From NCBI GenBank assembly GCA_965214475.1, contig OZ243953.1:2294001-2358000 (forward strand): a stretch of DNA of 64,000 nt, written 5' to 3'. Positions 1-9,037 of the stretch are shown here, piece by piece; position 1 is the first letter of the stretch; every line of letters starts with the position of its first letter. Source of the DNA: SIRX01 sp965214475. Lineage in GTDB: Bacteria > Actinomycetota > Rubrobacteria > Rubrobacterales > Rubrobacteraceae. The notes under the pieces are model-generated. The model was not told where the DNA came from. It did no database searches and saw nothing but the letters and a program-made list of their open reading frames with translations. Position numbers and translations under genes: made by a program.

Positions 1-1359
1 GGCAGCTACGAAGCAAATGTGCTGGTCGAGGACGAGAAGATCGTCGCGGTCGGTACCGAACTGGATGCGAACGGTGCGGAGGAGGTGGATGCCTCCGGTA
101 AGCTCTTGATGCCGGGCTTTATAGACGCGCACACGCACATGGACATGCCATTTGGAGGCACCATGACTGCTGACGACTGGGCCACCGGCACCGAGGCCGC
201 CGCCGCGGGCGGGACCACCATGATCATTGACTTCGCCCTCCAGGAAGTCGGCGGCACGCTCGCCGGAGCCTTCGACGCCTGGACCGAGAAAGCCCGCGAT
301 AAGGCGGTAATCGACTACAGCTTCCACGTCGCCATCACCGACCTGCGCGATGACATAAAGAGCGAACTGCCGAGCCTCGCGGAGAAGGGCGTCGCCTCGG
401 TCAAAATATTTATGGCCTACAAGGGTACCCCGCTCTACAGTGAGGACGAAGACCTCTTCGAGACGCTGCAGTTATCGAAAGATGCGGGGGTGCTGGTGAT
501 GGTCCACGCCGAGAACGGCGACGCCATCGCCAAGCTGCAGCAGCAGGCGCTCGCAAAGGGCGACGTCGAGCCTCGCTTCCACGTCCTTACCCGTCCCGAG
601 GCGGTCGAGGCCGAAGCTACGAACCGTGCGATCCGTCTGGCTGAAGTTGCCGGAGCACCGATTCTGGTCGTCCACGTCTCCTGCGCGCCGGCGCTAGAAG
701 CCATCCACCTCGCCCACGAGCGCGGTCAAACCGTTTACGCCGAGACCTGCCCGCAATACTTCGCCTTTGAGTACGAAGACCTGGCGAAGGAGGGCTTTGA
801 GGGCGCCAAGTACGTCTGCTCCCCACCCTTGCGAGATCCATCGAATCGCCCGGCGCTGTGGAACGGACTGAAGTTCGGCGACCTGCAGATCTTCGGCTCC
901 GACCACTGCTCGTTCAACTACGAAGGCCAGAAAGAGCTCGGTAAGGAAGACTTCACGCTCATCCCCAACGGACTGCCCGGCGCGGAGGAGCGGGCGATGG
1001 CGCTCTGGACGCTCGGCGTGCGCGAGGGCAAGCTGAACGAGAACCAGTTCGTCGCCGTCCTCTCTACGAACCAGGCCCGCATCTACGGCGCCTACCCGCG
1101 CAAGGGTGCGCTCGTGCCCGGCGCCGACGCGGACATCGTGCTGTGGAACCCTGAGTTGGAGACCACGGCCACCGTAGATAACCGCCACTCTAACGTGGAC
1201 TACACGCCCTACGAAGGTAGGAGTTTCCACGGCGGCCCAGCCTCCGTGTACGTGCGGGGGACTCTGGTGTACAAGGACGGTGAAGTTGTCGGCGAGCGTG
1301 GTTCCGGAAGGTTTGTCGAGCGGAGCTTTACGGCTCCGAGTGTGGAGGTTGGGGTATGA
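1..1359 (+). CDS. hydA: Dihydropyrimidinase / D-hydantoinase, 5' end outside window
   Basis: Cyclic amidohydrolase that opens dihydrouracil, dihydrothymine or 5-substituted hydantoins to N-carbamoyl amino acids. The reading frame is open from base 1, so the true start lies upstream; 452 residues are visible, close to the family's usual 460-480. Metal-site motifs are present: the HTH pair at visible residues 44-46 (DAHTHMD), the carboxylated lysine in FMAYKG (about residue 141) and the aspartate of GSDHC (about residue 301). The gene overlaps the next one by 4 bp and heads an operon with an aminotransferase, a carbamoylase and a permease, which fits reductive pyrimidine breakdown. Hydantoin rather than dihydropyrimidine as substrate cannot be excluded. 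Confidence 0.93.
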   Translation, partial: GSYEANVLVEDEKIVAVGTELDANGAEEVDASGKLLMPGFIDAHTHMDMPFGGTMTADDWATGTEAAAAGGTTMIIDFALQEVGGTLAGAFDAWTEKARDKAVIDYSFHVAITDLRDDIKSELPSLAEKGVASVKIFMAYKGTPLYSEDEDLFETLQLSKDAGVLVMVHAENGDAIAKLQQQALAKGDVEPRFHVLTRPEAVEAEATNRAIRLAEVAGAPILVVHVSCAPALEAIHLAHERGQTVYAETCPQYFAFEYEDLAKEGFEGAKYVCSPPLRDPSNRPALWNGLKFGDLQIFGSDHCSFNYEGQKELGKEDFTLIPNGLPGAEERAMALWTLGVREGKLNENQFVAVLSTNQARIYGAYPRKGALVPGADADIVLWNPELETTATVDNRHSNVDYTPYEGRSFHGGPASVYVRGTLVYKDGEVVGERGSGRFVERSFTAPSVEVGV

Positions 1360-2672
1360 ACCCGGAAGAGTTACTAAAGCGGCACAAGGACGTTATCCCC
1401 GAGTGGATCTCGCTGTACTACGACGAGCCGATGGAACTGTCGCACGGTGAGGGATTCAAGGTCTGGGATTCGGAGGGGAACGAGTACTTGGACTTCTTCG
1501 GCGGTATCGTGACGACCATCAGTGGACACAACATTCCCGAAATAGTGGAGGCGATAAGGGAGCAGGCCGGGAAGATTCTACACTCCTCGACGCTCTATCT
1601 CATAGAGAATCAGGTGAAGCTAGCCGAGAAGCTCATCGAACTTTCCCCGATGAGCGGCGACCAGAAGGTGTTCTTCGTCAGCAGCGGCAGCGAGGCGAAC
1701 GAGGCTGCGCTGCTGTTCGCGACGCAGTACCGGCAGTCGAGCGAGGTTCTGGCGATGCGCGGCTCCTACCACGGCGGCTCTTTCGGGACGATGGGGATAA
1801 CGGGCCAGAGTTCGTGGCGTCCGACGAGCCGCTCAGCGCTGGATGTCACCTACGCGATGCCGCCGCACCACTCCTACTCGTCCATCTACAATAGCTACGA
1901 AAAGGAAGATCCGGACTTCGCGCGGGCGTGCGCCGAGGACCTGCGCGACCTCATCCGCACCGCCACCACCGGCCACGTCGCAGCCCTGATCGCCGAGCCT
2001 ATCCAGGGCGTTGGCGGGTTTATAGAGCTGCCGCCAGAGTACATCGCCGGGGTAAAGGAAGTGTTGGACGAGACCGGCATCCTGTACATCTCCGACGAAG
2101 TTCAGACCGCTTTCGGACGGACGGGCTCGCACTTCTGGGGCATCGAGGAGTCGGGGGTGGAGCCGGACATGATCACGATGGCAAAGGGTCTCGGTAACGG
2201 CCTCGCCATCGGCGCCGTGATGGGCCGCGCCGAGATCATAGACTCCATATCCGGCAACCTCCACGTCTCGACCTTCGGCGGCAACCACGTCGCCTCCGCC
2301 GGCGCCCTGGCGAACATCGAGTACATCCTGGAGAACGATCTGCAACGAAACGCCGACGAGGTCGGCGGCTACCTCAGGGACTGCCTTACAGAGATGGCGA
2401 AGGACAGCCCCCTCGTAGGCGAGGTCCGCGGACGCGGCCTGATGCTGGCGCTGGAGATGGTGGATACGGACGGCGCGCCGAACCCGCCCGCGGCGGTGAA
2501 GTTCATGCAGTCGTGTCGGGAGAAGGGCGTGCTGGTTGGTAAGGGTGGCATCGGGGCGAATGCCATTCGCATCTCGCCGCCGCTCACCATCACCCGCGAG
2601 GCCGCGGAGCAGGCGGCGGATGTCTTCGAGGAGGCGCTCGCTGAAGTCGGAAGCATAGAGAGGGTGGGATAG
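1356..2672 (+). CDS. Class III PLP aminotransferase (beta-alanine / 3-aminoisobutyrate type)
   Basis: A 438-residue class III pyridoxal-phosphate aminotransferase, AGXT2-like. Features seen are the cofactor-phosphate region SSGSEANEAA, the aspartate of ISDEVQTAFGRTG that contacts the pyridine nitrogen, and the Schiff-base lysine in MITMAKGLGNG. ATG overlaps the stop of the dihydropyrimidinase gene (ATGA), so the two are probably translationally coupled. From the operon, the likely job is to move the amino group of beta-alanine or 3-aminoisobutyrate, the end products of pyrimidine degradation, to pyruvate or glyoxylate. The family also contains 4-aminobutyrate and alanine-glyoxylate transaminases, so the exact substrate is inferred. 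Confidence 0.9.
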   Translation: MNPEELLKRHKDVIPEWISLYYDEPMELSHGEGFKVWDSEGNEYLDFFGGIVTTISGHNIPEIVEAIREQAGKILHSSTLYLIENQVKLAEKLIELSPMSGDQKVFFVSSGSEANEAALLFATQYRQSSEVLAMRGSYHGGSFGTMGITGQSSWRPTSRSALDVTYAMPPHHSYSSIYNSYEKEDPDFARACAEDLRDLIRTATTGHVAALIAEPIQGVGGFIELPPEYIAGVKEVLDETGILYISDEVQTAFGRTGSHFWGIEESGVEPDMITMAKGLGNGLAIGAVMGRAEIIDSISGNLHVSTFGGNHVASAGALANIEYILENDLQRNADEVGGYLRDCLTEMAKDSPLVGEVRGRGLMLALEMVDTDGAPNPPAAVKFMQSCREKGVLVGKGGIGANAIRISPPLTITREAAEQAADVFEEALAEVGSIERVG

Positions 2673-3911
2673 ATGGAAACCATAGGAGACGTAGACTACC
2701 GCCGCGCGGTAGAGGAGCTGCACGAAATAGCCGACCTCACCGGCGGCCCGGACGGCGCCCGCCGCGTAGCCTGGACCGATGAATGGGCCAAAGCCCGCGA
2801 CTGGCTCAAGAGCAAGCTGGACGACATAGACTGCGAGGTAGAGACCGACGAGGCCGGAAACCTCTGGGCCACGTCCCCCGGCGACTCGGAAGAGTTCGTC
2901 ATCCTCGGCGGCCACATAGACTCCGTCCCCAACGGCGGCTGGCTCGATGGAACGCTCGACACCATCAGTGCCCTCGAATCTTTCCGGGTGCTCGCCGATC
3001 AGAACAAACCCGTAACCGTCCGTCTCGTGGACTGGGCCGACGAAGAGGGCGCCCGCTTCGGACGCAGCCTCCTCGGCTCTAGCGCCACTTCCAACACCCT
3101 CGTCCCTGACGAAGTACGTGGCCTCAAGGACAAAGACGGCATCGTACTGCCGGATGCCCTGCGCGAGCATGGCGTAGACCTCGACCGGATGAATAAGTCT
3201 CACAAACAGATCGAGAAGGCGTTAGCGTACCTGGAACTTCACATCGAGCAGGGACCGGTACTCGAAAGGCTGGACCTGCCGGTCGGTGTGGTGCTCGGCA
3301 CGTTCGGGGTGGAGCGGCACGCCATCCGGTACACCGGCTTCCACGCCCACTCCGGCTCGACCCCGATGGAGGTCCGCCGCGACGCCTTCCTCTCCGCCGC
3401 CCGCGCCGCACTCGCTTTCCGGGACGATGGCGCAAGGCGCGACGATGTGCGGGCCACGACCGGCTTCGTCAACGTCAGCCCCGCCATCGTGACGGCGTTC
3501 AACGGCTGGTGCGAGATGTCCCTCGACCAGCGCGCCCTCGACGCCGACGTCCTGGCCGACATGCTGGAAACCGCAAAGCGGGAGAGCGAACGGGTAGCAG
3601 AGGAAGAGGGAACCGAAGTCGAGTGGGAGAAACTCTGGGAGATAGAACCGCTCCCGTTCCACGACGACCTCATAGCTATGGCCGAGGAGTCTGTGAACGA
3701 AGTCGTCGGGAAGTCACACCGGCTCCCGAGCGGACCTTTGCACGACGCGGCGGAGATGGCCCGGCACATGCCGACGGTGATGCTCTTCGCCAAGAGCCTG
3801 CGGGGCCTGAGCCACACCAAAGAGGAAGACACACCCGAGGAAGATCTGGAGCTGGCGGTGCAATCGTTACACCGGCTCGCGGTGAAGACGGTCGAGTGGG
3901 TGGGCAAGTAG
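2673..3911 (+). CDS. Beta-ureidopropionase / N-carbamoyl amino acid amidohydrolase (M20 family)
   Basis: A 412-residue metal-dependent amidase of the hydantoinase/carbamoylase family, which hydrolyses N-carbamoyl-beta-alanine to beta-alanine, CO2 and ammonia. The metal-binding stretches GGHIDSVPNGG, DWADEEGARFGRS and ELHIEQGP are all present, and the C-terminal SGPLHDAAEMAR supplies the last histidine. The start ATG lies immediately after the aminotransferase stop. Together with the two upstream genes it completes the route from dihydropyrimidine to semialdehyde. Allantoate amidohydrolases share these motifs, but no other purine-catabolic gene is in the window. Confidence 0.9.
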   Translation: METIGDVDYRRAVEELHEIADLTGGPDGARRVAWTDEWAKARDWLKSKLDDIDCEVETDEAGNLWATSPGDSEEFVILGGHIDSVPNGGWLDGTLDTISALESFRVLADQNKPVTVRLVDWADEEGARFGRSLLGSSATSNTLVPDEVRGLKDKDGIVLPDALREHGVDLDRMNKSHKQIEKALAYLELHIEQGPVLERLDLPVGVVLGTFGVERHAIRYTGFHAHSGSTPMEVRRDAFLSAARAALAFRDDGARRDDVRATTGFVNVSPAIVTAFNGWCEMSLDQRALDADVLADMLETAKRESERVAEEEGTEVEWEKLWEIEPLPFHDDLIAMAEESVNEVVGKSHRLPSGPLHDAAEMARHMPTVMLFAKSLRGLSHTKEEDTPEEDLELAVQSLHRLAVKTVEWVGK

Positions 3912-3983
3912 GCATCAGGCATTAGCAAAAGATCTGAAGCCTGAGGCCTGAAACCTAAAACCTTCAGAAGGGAGGACGAACAC
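3912..3983 (+). other. Spacer with short imperfect CCTGAAG/CCTGAGG repeats
   Basis: A 72-bp gap separates the amidase from the permease gene. It holds several related short words (GAAGCCTGAGGCCTGAAACC and CTTCAG) that can partly fold, and ends in a ribosome binding site, GGGAGG, before the TTG start of the permease. It may be a processing site or simply repeat-rich spacer; no terminator with a T-run is seen. Confidence 0.4.
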
Positions 3984-5507
3984 TTGGAACGGGAGCAATT
4001 TAAAGACCTGGCGATCAGTGACCGGGCGGAGCTCGGAAAGATAAAGGCTGCGGCCAGCGCGTCCAAACTCTACAACGAGGATCTGGCGCCCGCCGGCCCC
4101 GACGAGCGTACCTGGACGACGTACAACTTTGTGGCGCTCTGGGTTGGTATTTCTATCGTCATCACGACCTATACACTCGCATCTGGTCTGATCGCCGCCG
4201 GCATGATCTGGTGGCAAGCGCTCTTTACCATCGGCCTCGGGAACGTGATCGTCCTGGTCCCGCTGCTCCTGAACGCCCACGCCGGCACCAAATACGGAGT
4301 ACCGTTCCCGGTCTTTGTGCGCTCGTCGTTCGGGGTATCGGGAGCCAACTTCGCTGCTATGGCCCGGGCGCTCGTGGCGTGCGGCTGGTTCGGGATACAG
4401 ACCTGGATCGGCGGTCTCGCCCTCGACGCGATGCTAACCGCATTCTGGGGTGGCTGGGGCGACGTGACCGGACACCAGGGCATCACGTTCTTTATCTTCT
4501 GGATTATGCAGGTCGTCATCATCCTGACCGGCATCGAAGGGATCAAAGTTTTCGAATCTTTTGCCGCGCCGCTGCTGCTGGCCGGTGGCATCGTCCTGCT
4601 CATCTGGGGATTCACTGCCGGTGGTGGTATCGGCAACGTGTTCTCGTCGTCTTCCCAGCTTCAGGATGGAAATACGCCGTTCTGGGCGCTCTTCTGGTCC
4701 GGACTGGCCGCCAACGTCGGCTACTGGGTCACACTCTCCCTGAACATCCCGGACTTCACCCGGTTCGCCAAGACGCAGCGTTCCCAGACGATAAGTCAGG
4801 CGATCACCCTGCCGCTGACGATGACGTTGTTCAGCTTTATCGGGATAGCGGTCACGGCGGCCACGGTCGTCGTCTACGGTGAGGCGATCTGGGACCCGGT
4901 GGAACTCGTCACCCGCATCGCCGGGCCGATCCCCGCGCTGCTCATCGGAGCCATGATCATCATCGTTATAGCCCAGATCTCGACGAACATGGCCGCGAAC
5001 GTGGTCTCCCCTTCAAACGACTTCTCGAACCTCGCCCCGAAGTACATCTCGTTCAAGATGGGCGGCATAATCACCGCCGTCATCGGCATCATCTCGTTCC
5101 CGTGGGTGCTATTCAACAACGCCGGGGCGTACATCTTCACTTGGCTCGTGGGCTACGGTAGCCTCCTTGGGGCCATCGGGGCGGTAATGATCGTAGACTA
5201 CTGGATCCTACGCCGCACCGAACTCGACCTCGCCGACCTCTACAAAACAGACGGCCAATACGCCTACTCCGGCGGCTGGAACCGGAAGGCCATAATCGCC
5301 GTCTTCGTCGGCGTCATCCCGGTCGTCCCCGGCTTCCTGAAAGCCTCCACAACCCCCGGCGGCCAGATCGAGAACCCCACCTTCATAGACAGCCTCTACA
5401 CCTACGGCCTCTTCTTCACCTTCACCGTGGCGGCGATAACGTACCTGCTCCTGAGCCTCATCCCGAGCCGGCGAGCGGAGCCTTCCGGCGAACCGGAGAC
5501 GACGTAA
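3984..5507 (+). CDS. NCS1-family nucleobase/hydantoin:cation symporter
   Basis: A 507-residue inner-membrane transporter of the NCS1 family (uracil, allantoin, cytosine or hydantoin import). About twelve hydrophobic segments run through the sequence, and the family-typical stretch GVPFPVFVRSSFGVSGANF occurs near residue 105. TTG is chosen as start because of the upstream GGGAGG. Its place between carbamoylase and oxidoreductase genes suggests that it imports the pyrimidine or hydantoin consumed by this operon. The substrate is inferred from context only. Confidence 0.9.
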   Translation: MEREQFKDLAISDRAELGKIKAAASASKLYNEDLAPAGPDERTWTTYNFVALWVGISIVITTYTLASGLIAAGMIWWQALFTIGLGNVIVLVPLLLNAHAGTKYGVPFPVFVRSSFGVSGANFAAMARALVACGWFGIQTWIGGLALDAMLTAFWGGWGDVTGHQGITFFIFWIMQVVIILTGIEGIKVFESFAAPLLLAGGIVLLIWGFTAGGGIGNVFSSSSQLQDGNTPFWALFWSGLAANVGYWVTLSLNIPDFTRFAKTQRSQTISQAITLPLTMTLFSFIGIAVTAATVVVYGEAIWDPVELVTRIAGPIPALLIGAMIIIVIAQISTNMAANVVSPSNDFSNLAPKYISFKMGGIITAVIGIISFPWVLFNNAGAYIFTWLVGYGSLLGAIGAVMIVDYWILRRTELDLADLYKTDGQYAYSGGWNRKAIIAVFVGVIPVVPGFLKASTTPGGQIENPTFIDSLYTYGLFFTFTVAAITYLLLSLIPSRRAEPSGEPETT

Positions 5508-5516
5508 GGAGCGCAT

Positions 5517-6536
5517 ATGGACTTCGGAGTAACCTTTCAGACGGACCCACCTGCCCAACGTGTCATTGAGTTGACACGTGAAGCCGAGTTGCTCGGCTTC
5601 ACCCACGCCTGGACCTTCGACTCGCACATCCTCTGGCAAGAGCCCTATGTTATCTACTCCCAGATGCTCTCCGCCACCGAGAGCATAACCGTAGGCCCGA
5701 TGGTTACCAACCCGGCGACCCGCGATCCTTCGGTTACGGCTTCACTATTCGCCACCCTCAACGAGATGTTCGGCAACCGCACCATCTGCGGCATCGGGAG
5801 GGGAGACTCGGCCCAGAGGGTGATGGGCAAAAAACCGACCAAGCTCGTACAACTCGAAGAGGCCATGTACGTAATCAAAGAGCTGGCCGAAGGTCGGGAG
5901 ATAGAGGCTCCGAACGGCAACAGCGTCAGCATACCCTGGATCGAAGACAGCAAGCTCGACGTGTGGATGGCCGGCTACGGCCCGAAGGCGTTGAACCTCA
6001 TCGGGCGCAAAGCCGACGGCTTTATCCTGCAGCTAGCGGACCCTGTGATCCTGGAGTGGACCATGAAGCACGTCCACGATGCCGCCGAAGAAGCGGGACG
6101 CGACCCTAAAGACATTAAAATCTGTGTCGCCGCTCCGGCCTACGTCGGCGACGACCTCGACCACCAGCGCGACCAGAGCCGATGGTTCGGGGGCATGGTC
6201 GGAAACCATGTCGCCGACCTCGTCGCCCGCTACGGGGAAGATGGTGGCGTGCCGCATGCGCTAACCGACTACATAAAGGCCCGCGAAGGCTACGATTACA
6301 GCCACCACGGCAAGGCCGGCAACCCCAGCACCGACTTCGTGCCCGATGAGATCGTTGACCGCTTCTGCGTCCTCGGCGCTGTCGAAGACCACGTCGCCAA
6401 GCTAAACACCCTGAAAGAGCTAGGCGTGGACCAGTTCAACATCTACCTCATGCACGACGCTATGGAAGAGACGCTGGAGGCTTACGGGAAGGAGATCATA
6501 CCGGGGTTGGGTGTGAGTCCCACAGTCAAAGACTGA
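5517..6536 (+). CDS. LLM-class, probably F420-dependent oxidoreductase (TIGR03842-like)
   Basis: A 339-residue luciferase-like monooxygenase-fold protein. Seen are the N-terminal MDFGVTFQTDPPA strand, ICGIGRGDS, and MAGYGPKALNLIG in the barrel. It starts 9 bp after the permease stop, so it is in the same operon. LLM proteins of this type bind deazaflavin F420 or FMN. Proteins of this subfamily are known to me as neighbours of dihydropyrimidinase genes, but the reaction is not established. A role in the first reductive step (pyrimidine to dihydropyrimidine) or in removing the product semialdehyde is possible and untested. Confidence 0.85.
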   Translation: MDFGVTFQTDPPAQRVIELTREAELLGFTHAWTFDSHILWQEPYVIYSQMLSATESITVGPMVTNPATRDPSVTASLFATLNEMFGNRTICGIGRGDSAQRVMGKKPTKLVQLEEAMYVIKELAEGREIEAPNGNSVSIPWIEDSKLDVWMAGYGPKALNLIGRKADGFILQLADPVILEWTMKHVHDAAEEAGRDPKDIKICVAAPAYVGDDLDHQRDQSRWFGGMVGNHVADLVARYGEDGGVPHALTDYIKAREGYDYSHHGKAGNPSTDFVPDEIVDRFCVLGAVEDHVAKLNTLKELGVDQFNIYLMHDAMEETLEAYGKEIIPGLGVSPTVKD

Positions 6537-6540
6537 GAAT

Positions 6541-7779
6541 TTAAGACCTAGGTCCAGGAGGTGTTTTCTTAGCCCATTCCTGCGATGTTTCAAGCGCAAT
6601 GCGCGCAAGATCTGTCGCATTACCATTGGCCTCATCCGACTTGTTATCGAGTTCAGGTGCCTCGCCAAAAAACTTTATTGCAAGTTCTTTTTTCACTTCA
6701 TGCTGCAGGGTTTCTGGTAGGTTGGCAAGATAAGGATCTACTGAAGTTAGAGCCAGTTCCAATCTCCTGCTGGTACGCTCGACGGATTCGTGTTTATTCG
6801 CCTGCCTTGCTGCCTATGCAGCAAGAATGCCAATGGGTGCTGCTAAGAACACGCGTGAGAGAGAATCTTGCCAACCGAGATTGCTTCCTAGGATTGGTAA
6901 GAAGACGAAAATTGCGACAACTACAAGGCCCAGAAGAGATACTAAAGCAATTGCTTGCCATACTCTAGCTGCTATACGCACATCGTTTGCAGTTTTCTGG
7001 TACCCACCAACCATACCAGTATTGGCTATTACATACACGAGCTCTTGCGCTTCATTCTTACGTTCAGAAATCTCATTCAAATAGCTGTCAGATTGAGCGG
7101 ACTTATTTCTTACAAATTCCTCGAACTCACTACTCCATTTTTCTTGCAGGTCTCTGAACCTAGATTCTTGTTCTTTTTCACTCTCTGCGAATTCAGAACG
7201 CCGTCTTTCTTCACTTTCTGAAAACTGCCGCTGAAACTCGCTAACGACCTCGTCTAACCTGGTTTCTTTAGCTGCGACATTGGTCTCAAGATTCTCTAAC
7301 TCTTCTTTAGCTTTCTCGATTTGGCTTTTTATACTCTCGCGTTCGTCACTTACATAACGGTTGTGTTGGCCTACAGATCGGCGTAAGGAGAGTATTGCTT
7401 CATTCAAGCTCTCAAGGTCTTCCGTAGTGCGAATAGATGGCAGGCTATTCAGTTGGATTAATACAGCATCTGCATGGTTGTTCGCATTTGCAAGATGTCC
7501 AACGTTTTCATTGTCTTGAAACTGATTACACTGAGCAATAGCTTGTGCGAGTTGTTGATTGATAGTGTTCAAAGGTCCAACCGGAGTTAGAAACGGGTCG
7601 AGTATTCTGAAAACTGTTTCGACTTGGTTGCTAACATATTTGAGTCGTTCAATATGTTCCGTTGCTTCGGGTGACGGTTCTTCGGTGTTCTGCTCTTCGA
7701 TTTCGTTTAGCTTCTGTTTGTAGTTCTGGAGCTGTCCGTGTACGGCATGCTCTTCAAACTTATCAACCCACTGAGACAT
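6541..7779 (-). pseudogene. Coiled-coil membrane protein interrupted by an in-frame TAG
   Basis: Reading from 7779, the first 321 codons encode a soluble, glutamate- and lysine-rich coiled coil (about residues 110-215), then hydrophobic segments (VWQAIALVSLLGLVVVAIF and RVFLAAPIGILAA). The frame hits TAG at 6814-6816, then continues open for about 90 more codons to 6541, beginning AARQANKHESVE and including LTSVDPYLANLPE. The continuation is of normal protein-like composition and looks like the natural C-terminus, so the amber codon probably replaced a sense codon (tyrosine would fit). The A+T content is higher than in the flanking operons, suggesting acquisition. Function is unknown. The 3' end nearly abuts the convergent oxidoreductase gene. 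Confidence 0.7.
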
Positions 7780-7898
7780 AGTTCATCCTTCTGTTAGTAA
7801 GCTCCCAGTAGAGTTTAACAATTGCAATTTCGCGCGGTATTTGAGACTACTGAAACTTCTTTATAAACAACGCTCATCTTTGGCCTACACGAGACAAC

Positions 7899-8123
7899 TT
7901 ACTCATGATACTCATAAACTGGAGTCTCAATCACCTTGCTGGGCTCAGCTCTTCCCAGAATAGTTTCCTGCAAACGCTCGACGGTTGAGGGCGCGAAGAA
8001 CTGCTCGCCCGTTTCCTCGTCTACCCTGGCTGGCACATTTTCGACTACGTGGAACTTGCCGTCCATCTCCAGTGTGTAGGTCACTCTCTTTTCGACTAGT
8101 CTTTCTTCTTGTCTAACGGTCAT
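7899..8123 (-). CDS. YgiT/MqsA-type antitoxin-like protein lacking the zinc cysteines
   Basis: A 74-residue protein with the backbone of a YgiT-type (MqsA N-terminal) domain: KRVTYTLEMDGKFHVVENVP and FFAPSTVERLQETI resemble that family, in which two CxxC pairs normally bind zinc. Here no cysteine is present at all; the places expected to hold CxxC read VRQE and VDEE. It overlaps the upstream DUF4258 gene by 4 bp (ATGA), the usual layout for this toxin-antitoxin pair, with the toxin first. I infer an antitoxin whose zinc site has been lost or replaced. Confidence 0.7.
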   Translation of the reverse strand: MTVRQEERLVEKRVTYTLEMDGKFHVVENVPARVDEETGEQFFAPSTVERLQETILGRAEPSKVIETPVYEYHE

Positions 8124-8467
8124 TCTGCTCTCCTCTTGAAGTCTATCCAGCGTTCCGGATCTGGCTCGTAGAGCGTTACTATTTTAACAAGTTGGCGAGA
8201 AGGATAGCTGCATTGGATGTGCAGCTGTCTTTCATCGGTCGTCGTGCCGAAGAGCAGACAGCTTGGTCCGTACTTGTCGTTCGGGTAGTCTTTGATGATT
8301 TCACCACTAGCGATTGCTTCCCGTACCTCTTGTACACTGATACGTCGCAGGATGCTCTGGTCGACAGCGTGCCTGGAGAACTCGAACTGATCCGCTTCGA
8401 TCTTTTTGCGTAACTCATCAATCAATGGTGCGTAAAGCTTACAGGAGATCGATTTCGTTTCCGACAC
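8120..8467 (-). CDS. DUF4258 domain protein, putative toxin
   Basis: A 115-residue protein resembling DUF4258: FEFSRHAVDQSILRRISVQE followed by a strand-rich C-terminus including LHIQCSYP and LVKIVTLYEPDPERW. DUF4258 proteins are frequently encoded immediately before YgiT-type antitoxins, as here, and are thought to be RelE/BrnT-like toxins. The toxin role is inferred from that pairing; no activity can be read from the sequence. The gene faces away from purE, with 66 bp between them. Confidence 0.75.
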   Translation of the reverse strand: MSETKSISCKLYAPLIDELRKKIEADQFEFSRHAVDQSILRRISVQEVREAIASGEIIKDYPNDKYGPSCLLFGTTTDERQLHIQCSYPSRQLVKIVTLYEPDPERWIDFKRRAE

Positions 8468-8533
8468 CGTCTTTCAACCGTGTGCTTCTCGTGTAGGATG
8501 CGTGCTGCACGTACACGAGTCTAGGATGGACTG

Positions 8534-9037
8534 TTGGAGCAGACTGAAAGCAGAGAGAAGCCCATCGTTGGTGTGATCATGGGCAGCACTTCCGACTGGG
8601 AGACGATGCGGCACGCGGTGGAGACGCTGGAGCGTTTTGGGGTGGCGCACGAGCGGCGGGTGGTCTCGGCGCATCGGACGCCGGATCTCATGGCCTCGTA
8701 TGCGAAGGAGGCGGAGGAACGTGGCCTAGAGGTGATCATCGCCGGGGCCGGCGGTGCGGCCCACCTGCCGGGGATGGTAGCTGCCCAAACTACCGTCCCC
8801 GTGCTGGGCGTGCCGGTGGAGAGCCGTGCACTTTCGGGTGAGGACTCGCTCCTCTCTATCGTCCAGATGCCCGCCGGGGTACCGGTTGGTACGCTCGCCA
8901 TCGGACGCTCCGGGGCGACGAACGCCGCCCTGCTCGCCGTTGCTATCCTCGCTAACAGCCGACCGGAGCTACGGGAGAAACTGCGGAAGTTCCGGGCGGA
9001 GCAGGCGCGGAAGGTACTTGAATCGGAGCTTTCGTGA
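8534..9037 (+). CDS. purE: N5-carboxyaminoimidazole ribonucleotide mutase PurE
   Basis: A 167-residue class I PurE, converting N5-CAIR to CAIR in purine synthesis. The active-site loop GVIMGSTSDWETM and the ERRVVSAHRTPD segment with the catalytic histidine are present, as is GAGGAAHLPGM. TTG at 8534 is the likely start. The gene's end overlaps the GTG start of purK by 4 bp. Confidence 0.96.
   Translation: MEQTESREKPIVGVIMGSTSDWETMRHAVETLERFGVAHERRVVSAHRTPDLMASYAKEAEERGLEVIIAGAGGAAHLPGMVAAQTTVPVLGVPVESRALSGEDSLLSIVQMPAGVPVGTLAIGRSGATNAALLAVAILANSRPELREKLRKFRAEQARKVLESELS

Noticed and set aside
1833..3203. Long minus-strand frame of 456 codons opposite the aminotransferase and amidase genes
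   Set aside because: It is the antisense of two strongly recognised genes in GC-rich DNA and has no recognisable domain of its own.
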